Source: Bacillota bacterium (GTDB lineage: Bacteria > Bacillota_I > Bacilli_A > RF39 > UBA660). Taken from it: a stretch of 16,462 nucleotides of DNA. The notes under the pieces were generated by a model, which was not told the DNA's origin, did no database searches, and was given only the letters and a program-made list of their open reading frames with translations. Position numbers and translations under genes: made by a program. The stretch lies in assembly GCA_015059305.1 (NCBI GenBank), contig SVAQ01000014.1:1-16462 (forward strand), given 5' to 3'. Numbering within the stretch: the first letter of the stretch is position 1; each line of letters begins with the position of its first letter. Of the stretch, positions 8,720-14,349 are shown piece after piece.

Positions 8720-8761
8720 ATACTAAATCATAGGTCCTAAAAAGTCAATTGAATTTACACA
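8720..8761 (-). promoter_or_regulatory. Promoter and upstream element of the left small RNA
   Basis: On the minus strand: TGTGTAAA (8761-8754), one base, then TCAATTGACTTTT (8752-8740) containing the -35 TTGACT, and the -10 TAGTAT at 8725-8720 after 17 bp. The same TGTGTAAA and TCAATTGACTTTT blocks precede the right-hand RNA, there separated by 11 bases instead of one. Confidence 0.6.
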
Positions 8762-8803
8762 TAATTTACAGAAAATTTTAAATGTTTTTTAACTGGTTTA
8801 ATA

Positions 8804-8812
8804 TGCTATAAT
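8804..8812 (+). promoter_or_regulatory. Extended -10 promoter of recG
   Basis: TGCTATAAT, a perfect -10 with TGn extension, lies 17 bases before the recG ATG. No clear -35 is visible. The predicted start at about 8819 abuts the TGGAGG ribosome binding site (8820-8825), leaving a leader of roughly 11 bases. Confidence 0.72.
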
Positions 8813-8829
8813 TAAATAGTGGAGGAAAC

Positions 8830-10800
8830 ATGGATATTAATAGTATTACAGGCGTAGGACCAAAGACATCTAAGTTATTAGAAAAGCTTAATATTTATAC
8901 AGTTGAAGATTTATTAACATATTATCCGTATCGTTATAATATATATTCATTTACTAATTTAATTGATTCGCAAGATAATTTAATAATTAGTGCTGTTATT
9001 GAATCAAATCCAGTAGTTTCATATATAAAAAAGAATTTTAATCGTCTTGCATTTAGAGCTAATGCAAATGGAAAAATATTTAATGTAGCAATATTCAATC
9101 GGGCTTTTATGAGACCTAATTTAACGTTAGGTAAAACTGTCACTTTAATTGGTAAATATGATGCCCCAAAAAATAGTTTTACGGCCAGTGATATTAAGTT
9201 TAATATCAAACCTGGGGATATTGAACCCGTTTATCATTTGACAAATGGGATATCTAGTCAGGCTTTAGCTAAATTAATTAAAAGTGCTATTAAAAATTCT
9301 ATTGATGATTTAGTACCGGTAGAATATTCCGAAAGATATAACTTTTTAAGTAAAAAAGAATCAATAGAGAAGATTCATTTTCCAAAGAGTGCTAAAGAAG
9401 TAAAAAATGCGAAGATTAGACTAATTTATGAAGAGTTATTTAACTTTTCGTTTAAAATGAATTATTTAAATAAAGAAAATAAAAATATTGATGGTATTGC
9501 AAGAGAGATTGACAAGGAGAAAATGCAAATTCTTGTCAATAGTTTGCCATATAATTTAACAAATGATCAACAAAAAGCATTTGACGAAATACTAAATGAT
9601 ATGGAATCTTCTTCACGTATGAATCGTCTTCTTCTTGGCGATGTAGGTAGTGGTAAGACTGTAGTTTCAACTTTAGCGGTGTATGCAAATTTTTTATCAG
9701 GATATCAATCAGCTTTAATGGCCCCAACAGAAATACTAGCAATTCAGCATTATTATGGCATAAAAAAGATATTAGACAAGTTTAATGTTAATGTTGACGT
9801 TATAACAGGTTCAATGAGTGCCAAGGAAAAAAGAACGGTATACAGAAAAGTAGAAGCTGGTGAAGTAGATTTACTTATTGGTACACATGCCATATTAAGT
9901 GATAATGTTATATTTAAAAATTTAGGATTAGTTATCACTGATGAACAACATCGGTTTGGTGTCAATCAACGAAGCATTTTACAAAAGAAATCATTTAAAC
10001 CTGACATTTTGTATTTGTCAGCAACTCCGATCCCTAGAACTTATGCAATGACTATTTATGGTGATTTGGATATTTCAATGATTAAAAGTAAACCGATGGG
10101 ACGAAAAGAAATTATAACCAAAGTAAAAAGTGAAAAAGAGATTAAATATGTTCTATCAGCAATGCTTGAAGAGATTAAAAAAGGACATCAAATATATATT
10201 GTTTCGCCTTTAGTAGAACAAAATGAAGAACTAGATTTAAATAGTGTAAATTTATTGAAAGAAAAGATTGATATTGCATTTCAAGGTAAAGTTAGAACTG
10301 AGATTATTCATGGGAAAATGAAGCAAGACCAAAAAGATGCTATTATGAATGATTTTAAAAATAATGAAGTAAAGATTTTAATTTCTACGACAGTAATCGA
10401 AGTTGGTATTGATGTAGCTAATGCCACAATGATTGTAATATTTAATGCTGAAAGATTTGGCTTAGCTTCTTTACATCAACTTCGTGGACGCGTAGGAAGA
10501 AGTGAACTGCAAAGTTATTGTTATTTAATTAGTAATTACGATAACGAAAGACTTAAAGTAATGGAAGAAAGTAATGATGGATTTTACATTTCGCAGAAAG
10601 ATTTTGAATTAAGAGGACATGGAGATTTATTTGGAACTAGACAAAGTGGAGATATGCATTTTAAAATAGCTAATCTTAAAAAGGATTATGAGATACTAGT
10701 ACAGGCTAAAAATGATTCTGAAGAATACATTAAAAACAAAGGATATTTACAAAGTGAATATTATACAAAAATTACACAAAGTTTAGATGTTGTTGATTAA
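8830..10800 (+). CDS. recG: ATP-dependent DNA helicase RecG
   Basis: RecG is a superfamily 2 DNA translocase that remodels stalled replication forks and branched recombination intermediates. The 656-aa length is normal for Bacillota. Seen in order: an N-terminal helix-hairpin-helix-like GVGPKTSKLLEKL, the wedge/OB domain (about residues 60-150), Walker A GDVGSGKT (about 269-276), TEILAIQHYY (motif Ia), DEQH (about 370-373) with RFGVNQR, the SATPIPRT motif III, and TTVIEVGIDV plus QLRGRVGRS (about 549-557), followed by the C-terminal TRQSGD element of the RecG-type accessory domain. The start is set by TGGAGG at 8820-8825. There is no terminator right after the TAA, so transcripts may run into the small RNA locus and stop at its terminator near 10967. 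It is flanked on both sides by outward-facing putative RNA genes. Confidence 0.96.
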   Translation: MDINSITGVGPKTSKLLEKLNIYTVEDLLTYYPYRYNIYSFTNLIDSQDNLIISAVIESNPVVSYIKKNFNRLAFRANANGKIFNVAIFNRAFMRPNLTLGKTVTLIGKYDAPKNSFTASDIKFNIKPGDIEPVYHLTNGISSQALAKLIKSAIKNSIDDLVPVEYSERYNFLSKKESIEKIHFPKSAKEVKNAKIRLIYEELFNFSFKMNYLNKENKNIDGIAREIDKEKMQILVNSLPYNLTNDQQKAFDEILNDMESSSRMNRLLLGDVGSGKTVVSTLAVYANFLSGYQSALMAPTEILAIQHYYGIKKILDKFNVNVDVITGSMSAKEKRTVYRKVEAGEVDLLIGTHAILSDNVIFKNLGLVITDEQHRFGVNQRSILQKKSFKPDILYLSATPIPRTYAMTIYGDLDISMIKSKPMGRKEIITKVKSEKEIKYVLSAMLEEIKKGHQIYIVSPLVEQNEELDLNSVNLLKEKIDIAFQGKVRTEIIHGKMKQDQKDAIMNDFKNNEVKILISTTVIEVGIDVANATMIVIFNAERFGLASLHQLRGRVGRSELQSYCYLISNYDNERLKVMEESNDGFYISQKDFELRGHGDLFGTRQSGDMHFKIANLKKDYEILVQAKNDSEEYIKNKGYLQSEYYTKITQSLDVVD

Positions 10801-10852
10801 TGTGTAAAGTTATAAAAACTCAATTGACTTTTAAAATAAAAGATACTATCAT
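10801..10852 (+). promoter_or_regulatory. Promoter and upstream element of the right small RNA
   Basis: TGTGTAAA (10801-10808) directly follows the recG stop, then 11 bases, then TCAATTGACTTTT (10820-10832) with the -35 TTGACT at 10824-10829. After exactly 17 bp comes TATCAT at 10847-10852. The -35 is strong and the -10 moderate. Confidence 0.6.
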
Positions 10853-10858
10853 TAAGAT

Positions 10859-10967
10859 AGCACGATAGCAATATCGTGTACATGATCAACTCTTACGAAC
10901 AATAATGTGGGAGATGATCAACCAAAACCCCCTGAAGAGACGCTACGGCGTCTCATTTTGTTTGTTT
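10859..10967 (+). ncRNA. Putative structured small RNA, right of recG, reading away from recG
   Basis: The predicted ~109-nt RNA starts about seven bases after the -10. Fold seen in the sequence: hairpin 1, CACGATA-GCAA-TATCGTG (10861-10878, GNRA loop) at the 5' end; stem 2, GATCA-A-CTC (10884-10892) with GAG-A-TGATC (10911-10919), one A-A mismatch; an unpaired ACCAAAACCCCCTGAA (10921-10936); then the terminator GAGACGC-TACG-GCGTCTC (10937-10954, UNCG loop) with T-rich tail to 10967. Beyond the tail, GGGGTT (10972-10977) could pair with AACCCC (10926-10931), and AGTATCT (10981-10987) with AGATACT (10841-10847), so a longer recG read-through transcript could fold as one closed domain. No family recognised. 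The spacer 10801-11105 holds this gene, the 11-bp repeats and the next promoter; I see no protein gene in it. Confidence 0.6.
10937..10967 (+). terminator. Terminator of the right small RNA and probably of recG
   Basis: A 7-bp GC-rich stem GAGACGC / GCGTCTC is capped by a UACG tetraloop and followed by ATTTTGTTTGTTT. It is the most GC-rich hairpin in the window. Confidence 0.82.
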
Positions 10968-10997
10968 ATAAGGGGTTGCGAGTATCTAATAAACCTC

Positions 10998-11019
10998 TAG
11001 GCGAAAATTAGGCGAAAAT
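10998..11019 (+). repeat. Perfect tandem 11-bp repeat, possible operator
   Basis: TAGGCGAAAAT occurs twice head to tail (10998-11008, 11009-11019), one helical turn apart, 22 bases before the -10 of the DUF6119-like gene. The placement suits binding by an activator or repressor dimer; no regulator gene is visible nearby. A reversed ATTTTCG also lies upstream of the methylase operon (13330-13336). Confidence 0.6.
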
Positions 11020-11040
11020 GATGATTTTTAAAGCAAATTA

Positions 11041-11055
11041 TGCTATACTTATAAT
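11041..11055 (+). promoter_or_regulatory. Promoter of the DUF6119-like gene
   Basis: TGCTATACT (extended -10, 11041-11049) runs directly into a second hexamer TATAAT (11050-11055). The first would start transcription near 11056, just before the leader hairpin; the second would start inside it. The -35 region is weak (TTTAAA at 11027-11032 for the second hexamer). Confidence 0.62.
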
Positions 11056-11060
11056 AGCTT

Positions 11061-11091
11061 AGATATCATTAAAATTATGATATCTTTTTTT
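11061..11091 (+). promoter_or_regulatory. Terminator-like hairpin in the leader of the DUF6119-like gene
   Basis: The 9-bp stem AGATATCAT / ATGATATCT (11061-11069, 11077-11085) has a 7-base loop and runs directly into a T-tract through 11091. It lies between the promoter and the GGAGG ribosome binding site (11096-11100). It may be an attenuator or a 5' stabilising hairpin for the defence gene, or it may insulate the gene from upstream transcripts. Confidence 0.6.
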
Positions 11092-11105
11092 ATTTGGAGG
11101 TAATA

Positions 11106-12842
11106 ATGGCAAAGAATAAATACGAAACTCAATTTAGTGTTTATAAGGTTGATTACAATAATTCAGTAAAATACTTTTCAGAAAACAGCGATATAAAAAT
11201 AACTTCATATGAACAATTAGAAGAAGAAATATATAAAGATATAGAAAAAACACTTTCAAAAAAGTCTAGGACTAAAACTAGTAAAATAGAAGATGATTTT
11301 TTCAAAGGTCTTGTGTTTAAAACATTTCATTACCCATCATGGTATGGAATGATTAATAAAATTGTAATTGATGAAATTGATATATCTAACACGCATATTT
11401 CTTATATATTGTCATATAGAAAAGAAAATAATATTTTTCTTTTAACTGGCGGATTAGGAAGTAGTTACATTTCAGATTATACACAGAAAAATTATGGACT
11501 ATCATTATTACCTAAAATATTAAAAGAGGATAGTCCTGTTATAAAAACTGTATTAGAAAATAATTTATCTGGTAATAAATTGACTAGTAGACACTCTAAC
11601 CGTAATGTTACAACAATGAACTTAGAAAATGAAATGAGTTCTATTTTTAGAGAATTATCTATTGAATTAAATAAGGAAATTATTAAATTGATAGGTATTG
11701 AAATAGAAGAAGAAAAGAATAAAAGAGTAATAAATGTAATCGCCAAAGATTCATTTGTATTAAGAAAGTCTATATCTTTATCTGAATTAAAAATAGTATT
11801 AGATAATTTGATTGAAATAGAAAAGTATGAAGATAATTTTTCGTTAGGTTATTTTGTAAATGTAAAAAAGAAGGGTTATTCTCCAAAGATAATAAATGAA
11901 CTTTTAATAAGTTATATGTTAGAAAGAAAAACTGATAATTTCATTTTGGTAGGAGATGATTATTTAGAATATTGTACAGGTGGTAATAAGTATATAATTA
12001 TGAGTTCGGATGGTAATTTAGTATATGAATCAGATAAACCAATAGAATTTAGCGAATTATTTAATGAATATTTTAAAGATAAAATTAATAAATCAATGGT
12101 AGAGAGTTTTTTTAAGTGTGAATTAAGCGTTTATAGTGATAATGATATGATTTTATTTCCTACAAAAATAAAACAATGTATACAGGGATACGTAGAGAAT
12201 GAAAATAACGTACCATTTTTCTTGTTTAATGGTGATTGGTTAATGTTCGACTCTAAATATGACGAAAATCTAGATAAAGAGTTTAAAAAAAACTATAATG
12301 AATTAATTAACATTAATGATAAACTACATCAAATATTATTAAATGATGATAAAAGTTTATCAGAGGATAAATATAACAAAATTTTTTCTGAATCTGATGA
12401 TATCATAGTTGCTCACACTGTTTTTAGTAATAATATTGAACTAGCAGATTTAATATACTATGATGAGGATAATTTATATTTAATACATAATAAAAATAAG
12501 TTCGATGGTAAAGGCGCTAGGGATGTTATGAATCAAGTGCTTACATCTGCTGAATTTATTAGGCATTATTTATTAGGTGAAAATAAAAAAGAGATTTTTG
12601 AAAAGTATTATAATGAAATAAAAAGAAAATATCCAAATAATAAAAAAATTCAAAATATAACCGTTGAGGAATTTATAGAATTATTTGATAAACCGGAAAT
12701 TTATTATGTTGTAGGTTTTATGGAGGATTTTTCAAACAAAATAAGTTCAAATTATGCTAAGTATATGACTTTAAATACTTGTAAAAAATTAGTAGAAAAA
12801 GGTTATAAACTTTGTTTGTTTAGTATTAATGGTAATGACTAA
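11106..12842 (+). CDS. DUF6119 / TIGR04141-like sporadically distributed protein, putative defence protein
   Basis: A 578-aa soluble protein resembling the TIGR04141 (DUF6119) family, about 550 aa, sporadic and often on mobile elements or near restriction genes; its activity is not established to my knowledge. Points of resemblance: LLTGGLGSSYI...NYGLSLLPKIL (about residues 111-136), matching the family's G-FG-region followed by FGLRvaLN-like sequence; a stretch after it with SRHSNRNVTTMNLE; and a C-terminal IELADLIYYDEDNLYLIHNK (about 444-463) matching the family's E-x-DL...lihvK motif. That last segment has the strand-turn-strand look of a PD-(D/E)xK nuclease core but with His-Asn-Lys in place of Glu-x-Lys, so a nuclease fold is only a guess. 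The ATG at 11106 has GGAGG at 11096-11100. A longer reading from TTG 11094 is unlikely because it overlaps that site. The gene is AT-rich and starts the accessory block. Confidence 0.72.
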   Translation: MAKNKYETQFSVYKVDYNNSVKYFSENSDIKITSYEQLEEEIYKDIEKTLSKKSRTKTSKIEDDFFKGLVFKTFHYPSWYGMINKIVIDEIDISNTHISYILSYRKENNIFLLTGGLGSSYISDYTQKNYGLSLLPKILKEDSPVIKTVLENNLSGNKLTSRHSNRNVTTMNLENEMSSIFRELSIELNKEIIKLIGIEIEEEKNKRVINVIAKDSFVLRKSISLSELKIVLDNLIEIEKYEDNFSLGYFVNVKKKGYSPKIINELLISYMLERKTDNFILVGDDYLEYCTGGNKYIIMSSDGNLVYESDKPIEFSELFNEYFKDKINKSMVESFFKCELSVYSDNDMILFPTKIKQCIQGYVENENNVPFFLFNGDWLMFDSKYDENLDKEFKKNYNELININDKLHQILLNDDKSLSEDKYNKIFSESDDIIVAHTVFSNNIELADLIYYDEDNLYLIHNKNKFDGKGARDVMNQVLTSAEFIRHYLLGENKKEIFEKYYNEIKRKYPNNKKIQNITVEEFIELFDKPEIYYVVGFMEDFSNKISSNYAKYMTLNTCKKLVEKGYKLCLFSINGND

Positions 12843-12914
12843 ATAATTATTAATGAGAATGCTTTCGTTTAAAATCTGATTAATAAAAAAATAATAATAT
12901 AATTTTATAAAAGC

Positions 12915-12920
12915 TATAAT
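12915..12920 (+). promoter_or_regulatory. Possible -10 of the small membrane protein gene
   Basis: A perfect TATAAT lies 28 bases before the ATG, with AAGGAGGT at 12933-12940 between them. No -35 or TGn extension is seen, and the surroundings are nearly pure A/T, so the match is weak evidence. Confidence 0.4.
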
Positions 12921-12948
12921 AAAACATCACATAAGGAGGTTTAATAAT

Positions 12949-13242
12949 ATGTATAAATTAATAAGTGGTATAAGTTTTTTGATTAGAGCATGGTTATGTT
13001 ACAATACAATCGATAATATACCAATATTAGCTAATCCAATAGCCAATAGTATTTTATTAGAAGTAATTTCACTCTATACAATTTTAATGTTAATAAGCAG
13101 AAAAATTGTCGGTATTTTTTATAAAGCTGGTGATGCACCTACATTTGGAGCAATTTTATATTTTTTTGTTTATTTAATAAATTTAGGTATTATGTATATC
13201 ATTATGATTTTGTTAACAAAAATCGGTATATTGCCAATATAA
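12949..13242 (+). CDS. Small three-helix membrane protein of unknown function
   Basis: A 97-aa protein I do not recognise. Three hydrophobic segments are visible, about residues 3-19, 25-50 and 66-94, the last long and almost uninterrupted (YFFVYLINLGIMYIIMILL). Polar breaks are NTIDN near 19-23, the basic SRKIVG near 49-54 and KAGDAPT near 58-64. No signal peptide cleavage site or catalytic motif is apparent. A near-consensus AAGGAGGT ribosome binding site eight bases before the ATG, and a terminator after the stop, support it as a real, translated gene. It sits between the DUF6119-like gene and the methylase operon, 106 bases after the former. A membrane effector or accessory of the neighbouring defence gene is possible but unsupported beyond position. 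Confidence 0.7.
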   Translation: MYKLISGISFLIRAWLCYNTIDNIPILANPIANSILLEVISLYTILMLISRKIVGIFYKAGDAPTFGAILYFFVYLINLGIMYIIMILLTKIGILPI

Positions 13243-13270
13243 TATGAAAAATTAAAAACATAATTCAAGA

Positions 13271-13303
13271 TGTCTCACGTTAATTCTGGGACACTTTTAT
13301 TTT
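13271..13303 (+). terminator. Intrinsic terminator after the small membrane protein gene
   Basis: The stem TGTCTCA / TGGGACA (13271-13277, 13287-13293, one T-G pair) has a 9-base loop and a CTTTTATTTT tail. It separates the first defence segment from the restriction-modification operon. Confidence 0.7.
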
Positions 13304-13418
13304 AAGTAATATAAATTATTAAGAAAGTTATTTTCGTTAAAATGGGATATCTCAGAATAAATGTAGGATATAAATTTAAAATTCTATGTCAATTAAATCG
13401 TTAAGTATAGATATTTTA

Positions 13419-13427
13419 TGATATACT
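13419..13427 (+). promoter_or_regulatory. Extended -10 promoter of the restriction-modification operon
   Basis: TGATATACT lies 34 bases before the first methylase ATG. The -35 region is poor, consistent with an extended -10 promoter. No C-protein-type operator or controller gene is visible. No second promoter is seen before the later genes, so all probably depend on this one. Confidence 0.6.
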
Positions 13428-13461
13428 ATATATAGTGTTTAAAAATTCAGGAGGGATTTCA

Positions 13462-14316
13462 ATGATAAAAGGAAAACCATTTGTTAAATGGGCTGGTGGA
13501 AAAAGACAAATAATTGATAAACTTAAAGAATATATACCAGAAGAATATGATACTTATTATGAACCATTTATAGGTGGTGGAGCTTTATTTTTTGAATTAT
13601 CTCCTAAAAAAGCTATAATAAACGATTCTAATGCAGAGTTAATCAATGTATATAAAGTTTTATGTAATGAAGAAAAATTTAATAAAATGACTAGAGTTTT
13701 AAATAGTCATGAAACAAATCATAGTGAGGAATACTACTATGAATTAAGAAATAAAGATAGAAGTAAAAGTTCTTTTGGAAGATTAGCAGATTATACGAGA
13801 GCTGCAAGGACTATTTACTTAAATAAAGCTTGCTTTAACGGTTTATATAGAGTTAATAGTAAAGGTGAATTTAATGTGCCTTTTGGGAAAAAGACTAAGG
13901 TTAATACTTATGAAGACAGTAATTTAAACTTAATTAGTTATTATTTGACTAATAATGAAATAGGAATATTAAATGATGACTTTGAAAAATCAGTATCTAC
14001 AGCTAAAAAAGGTGATTTTATTTATTTTGACCCACCTTATGATTCTGATACTTCAACATTCAATAGTTATACAGAAGATGGTTTCGGTAAAGAAGAACAA
14101 GTTAGGCTTGCAAGAGTATTCAAAGAATTATCTGATAGAGGTTGCTATGTAATGTTATCTAATCATAATACTAAACTAATAAATGAATTGTATAGTGATT
14201 TTAATATTCATGTAATTGAAGCCAAAAGAAATATAAATGCTAATGGAAAGAAAAGAGGGAAAGTTGAAGAAGTGATTATAACAAATTATGAAAACAAAAA
14301 AGGTTTCGAAGAATAA
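13462..14316 (+). CDS. dpnM: Dam-family adenine-N6 DNA methyltransferase, DpnM-like (GATC)
   Basis: Alpha-class (D12) methylase, transferring methyl from S-adenosylmethionine to adenine N6; by its partners it should act on GATC. Motif order is that of Dam: PFVKWAGGKRQII at the N-terminus (about residues 5-17, AdoMet motif X/I region), YEPFIGGGALFFEL (about 33-46, motif I), the target-recognition region with AARTIYLNKACFNGLYRVN (about 114-132), and catalytic DPPYDSDT (motif IV, about 190-197). The ATG at 13462 has AGGAGGG at 13449-13455; the upstream in-frame GTG at 13435 would place that site inside the coding region and is rejected. The resulting 284 aa equals the length I recall for pneumococcal DpnM. 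It is first in an operon with the second methylase and endonuclease, the gene order of DpnII. No frame damage. Confidence 0.93.
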   Translation: MIKGKPFVKWAGGKRQIIDKLKEYIPEEYDTYYEPFIGGGALFFELSPKKAIINDSNAELINVYKVLCNEEKFNKMTRVLNSHETNHSEEYYYELRNKDRSKSSFGRLADYTRAARTIYLNKACFNGLYRVNSKGEFNVPFGKKTKVNTYEDSNLNLISYYLTNNEIGILNDDFEKSVSTAKKGDFIYFDPPYDSDTSTFNSYTEDGFGKEEQVRLARVFKELSDRGCYVMLSNHNTKLINELYSDFNIHVIEAKRNINANGKKRGKVEEVIITNYENKKGFEE

Positions 14317-14349
14317 AATCTTAAATACATAATTAGGAGGTGCATTTGT

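Larger units (their letters stand above)
8740..10832. repeat. Inverted repeat pair flanking recG
   Basis: AAAAGTCAATTGA (8740-8752) and TTTACACA (8754-8761) on the left reappear as TGTGTAAA (10801-10808) and TCAATTGACTTTT (10820-10832) on the right, in inverted orientation. The span covers recG. Part of the match (TCAATTGA) is itself palindromic. I interpret the pair as duplicated promoters of two RNA genes rather than transposon ends, since no transposase or target duplication is visible. Confidence 0.6.

Noticed and set aside
8605..8770. Left spacer as SRP RNA, tmRNA, 6S RNA, RNase P or a T-box
   Set aside because: None of the diagnostic conserved sequences is present (for example the SRP GGAA-loop region, tmRNA ends, or the T-box AGGGUGGAACCGCG).
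8740..10832. recG as cargo of a transposon with terminal inverted repeats
   Set aside because: No transposase, no target-site duplication, recG is a core gene, and the repeated blocks are better explained as two matching promoters.
10882..10905. Short leader peptide MINSYEQ within the right-hand RNA locus
   Set aside because: Seven codons with no ribosome binding site; the bases are explained by the GATCA-containing stem.
11094..11105. TTG at 11094 as start of the DUF6119-like protein
   Set aside because: It overlaps the GGAGG ribosome binding site, which is correctly placed for the ATG at 11106.
12849..12884. ATTAATGAGA / TCTGATTAAT hairpin as terminator of the DUF6119-like gene
   Set aside because: Imperfect AT-rich stem with a large loop followed by A's, not T's, on the plus strand.
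13435..13461. GTG at 13435 as start of the DpnM-like methylase
   Set aside because: The AGGAGGG site lies downstream of it, correctly spaced for the ATG at 13462, and the shorter protein has the expected family length.
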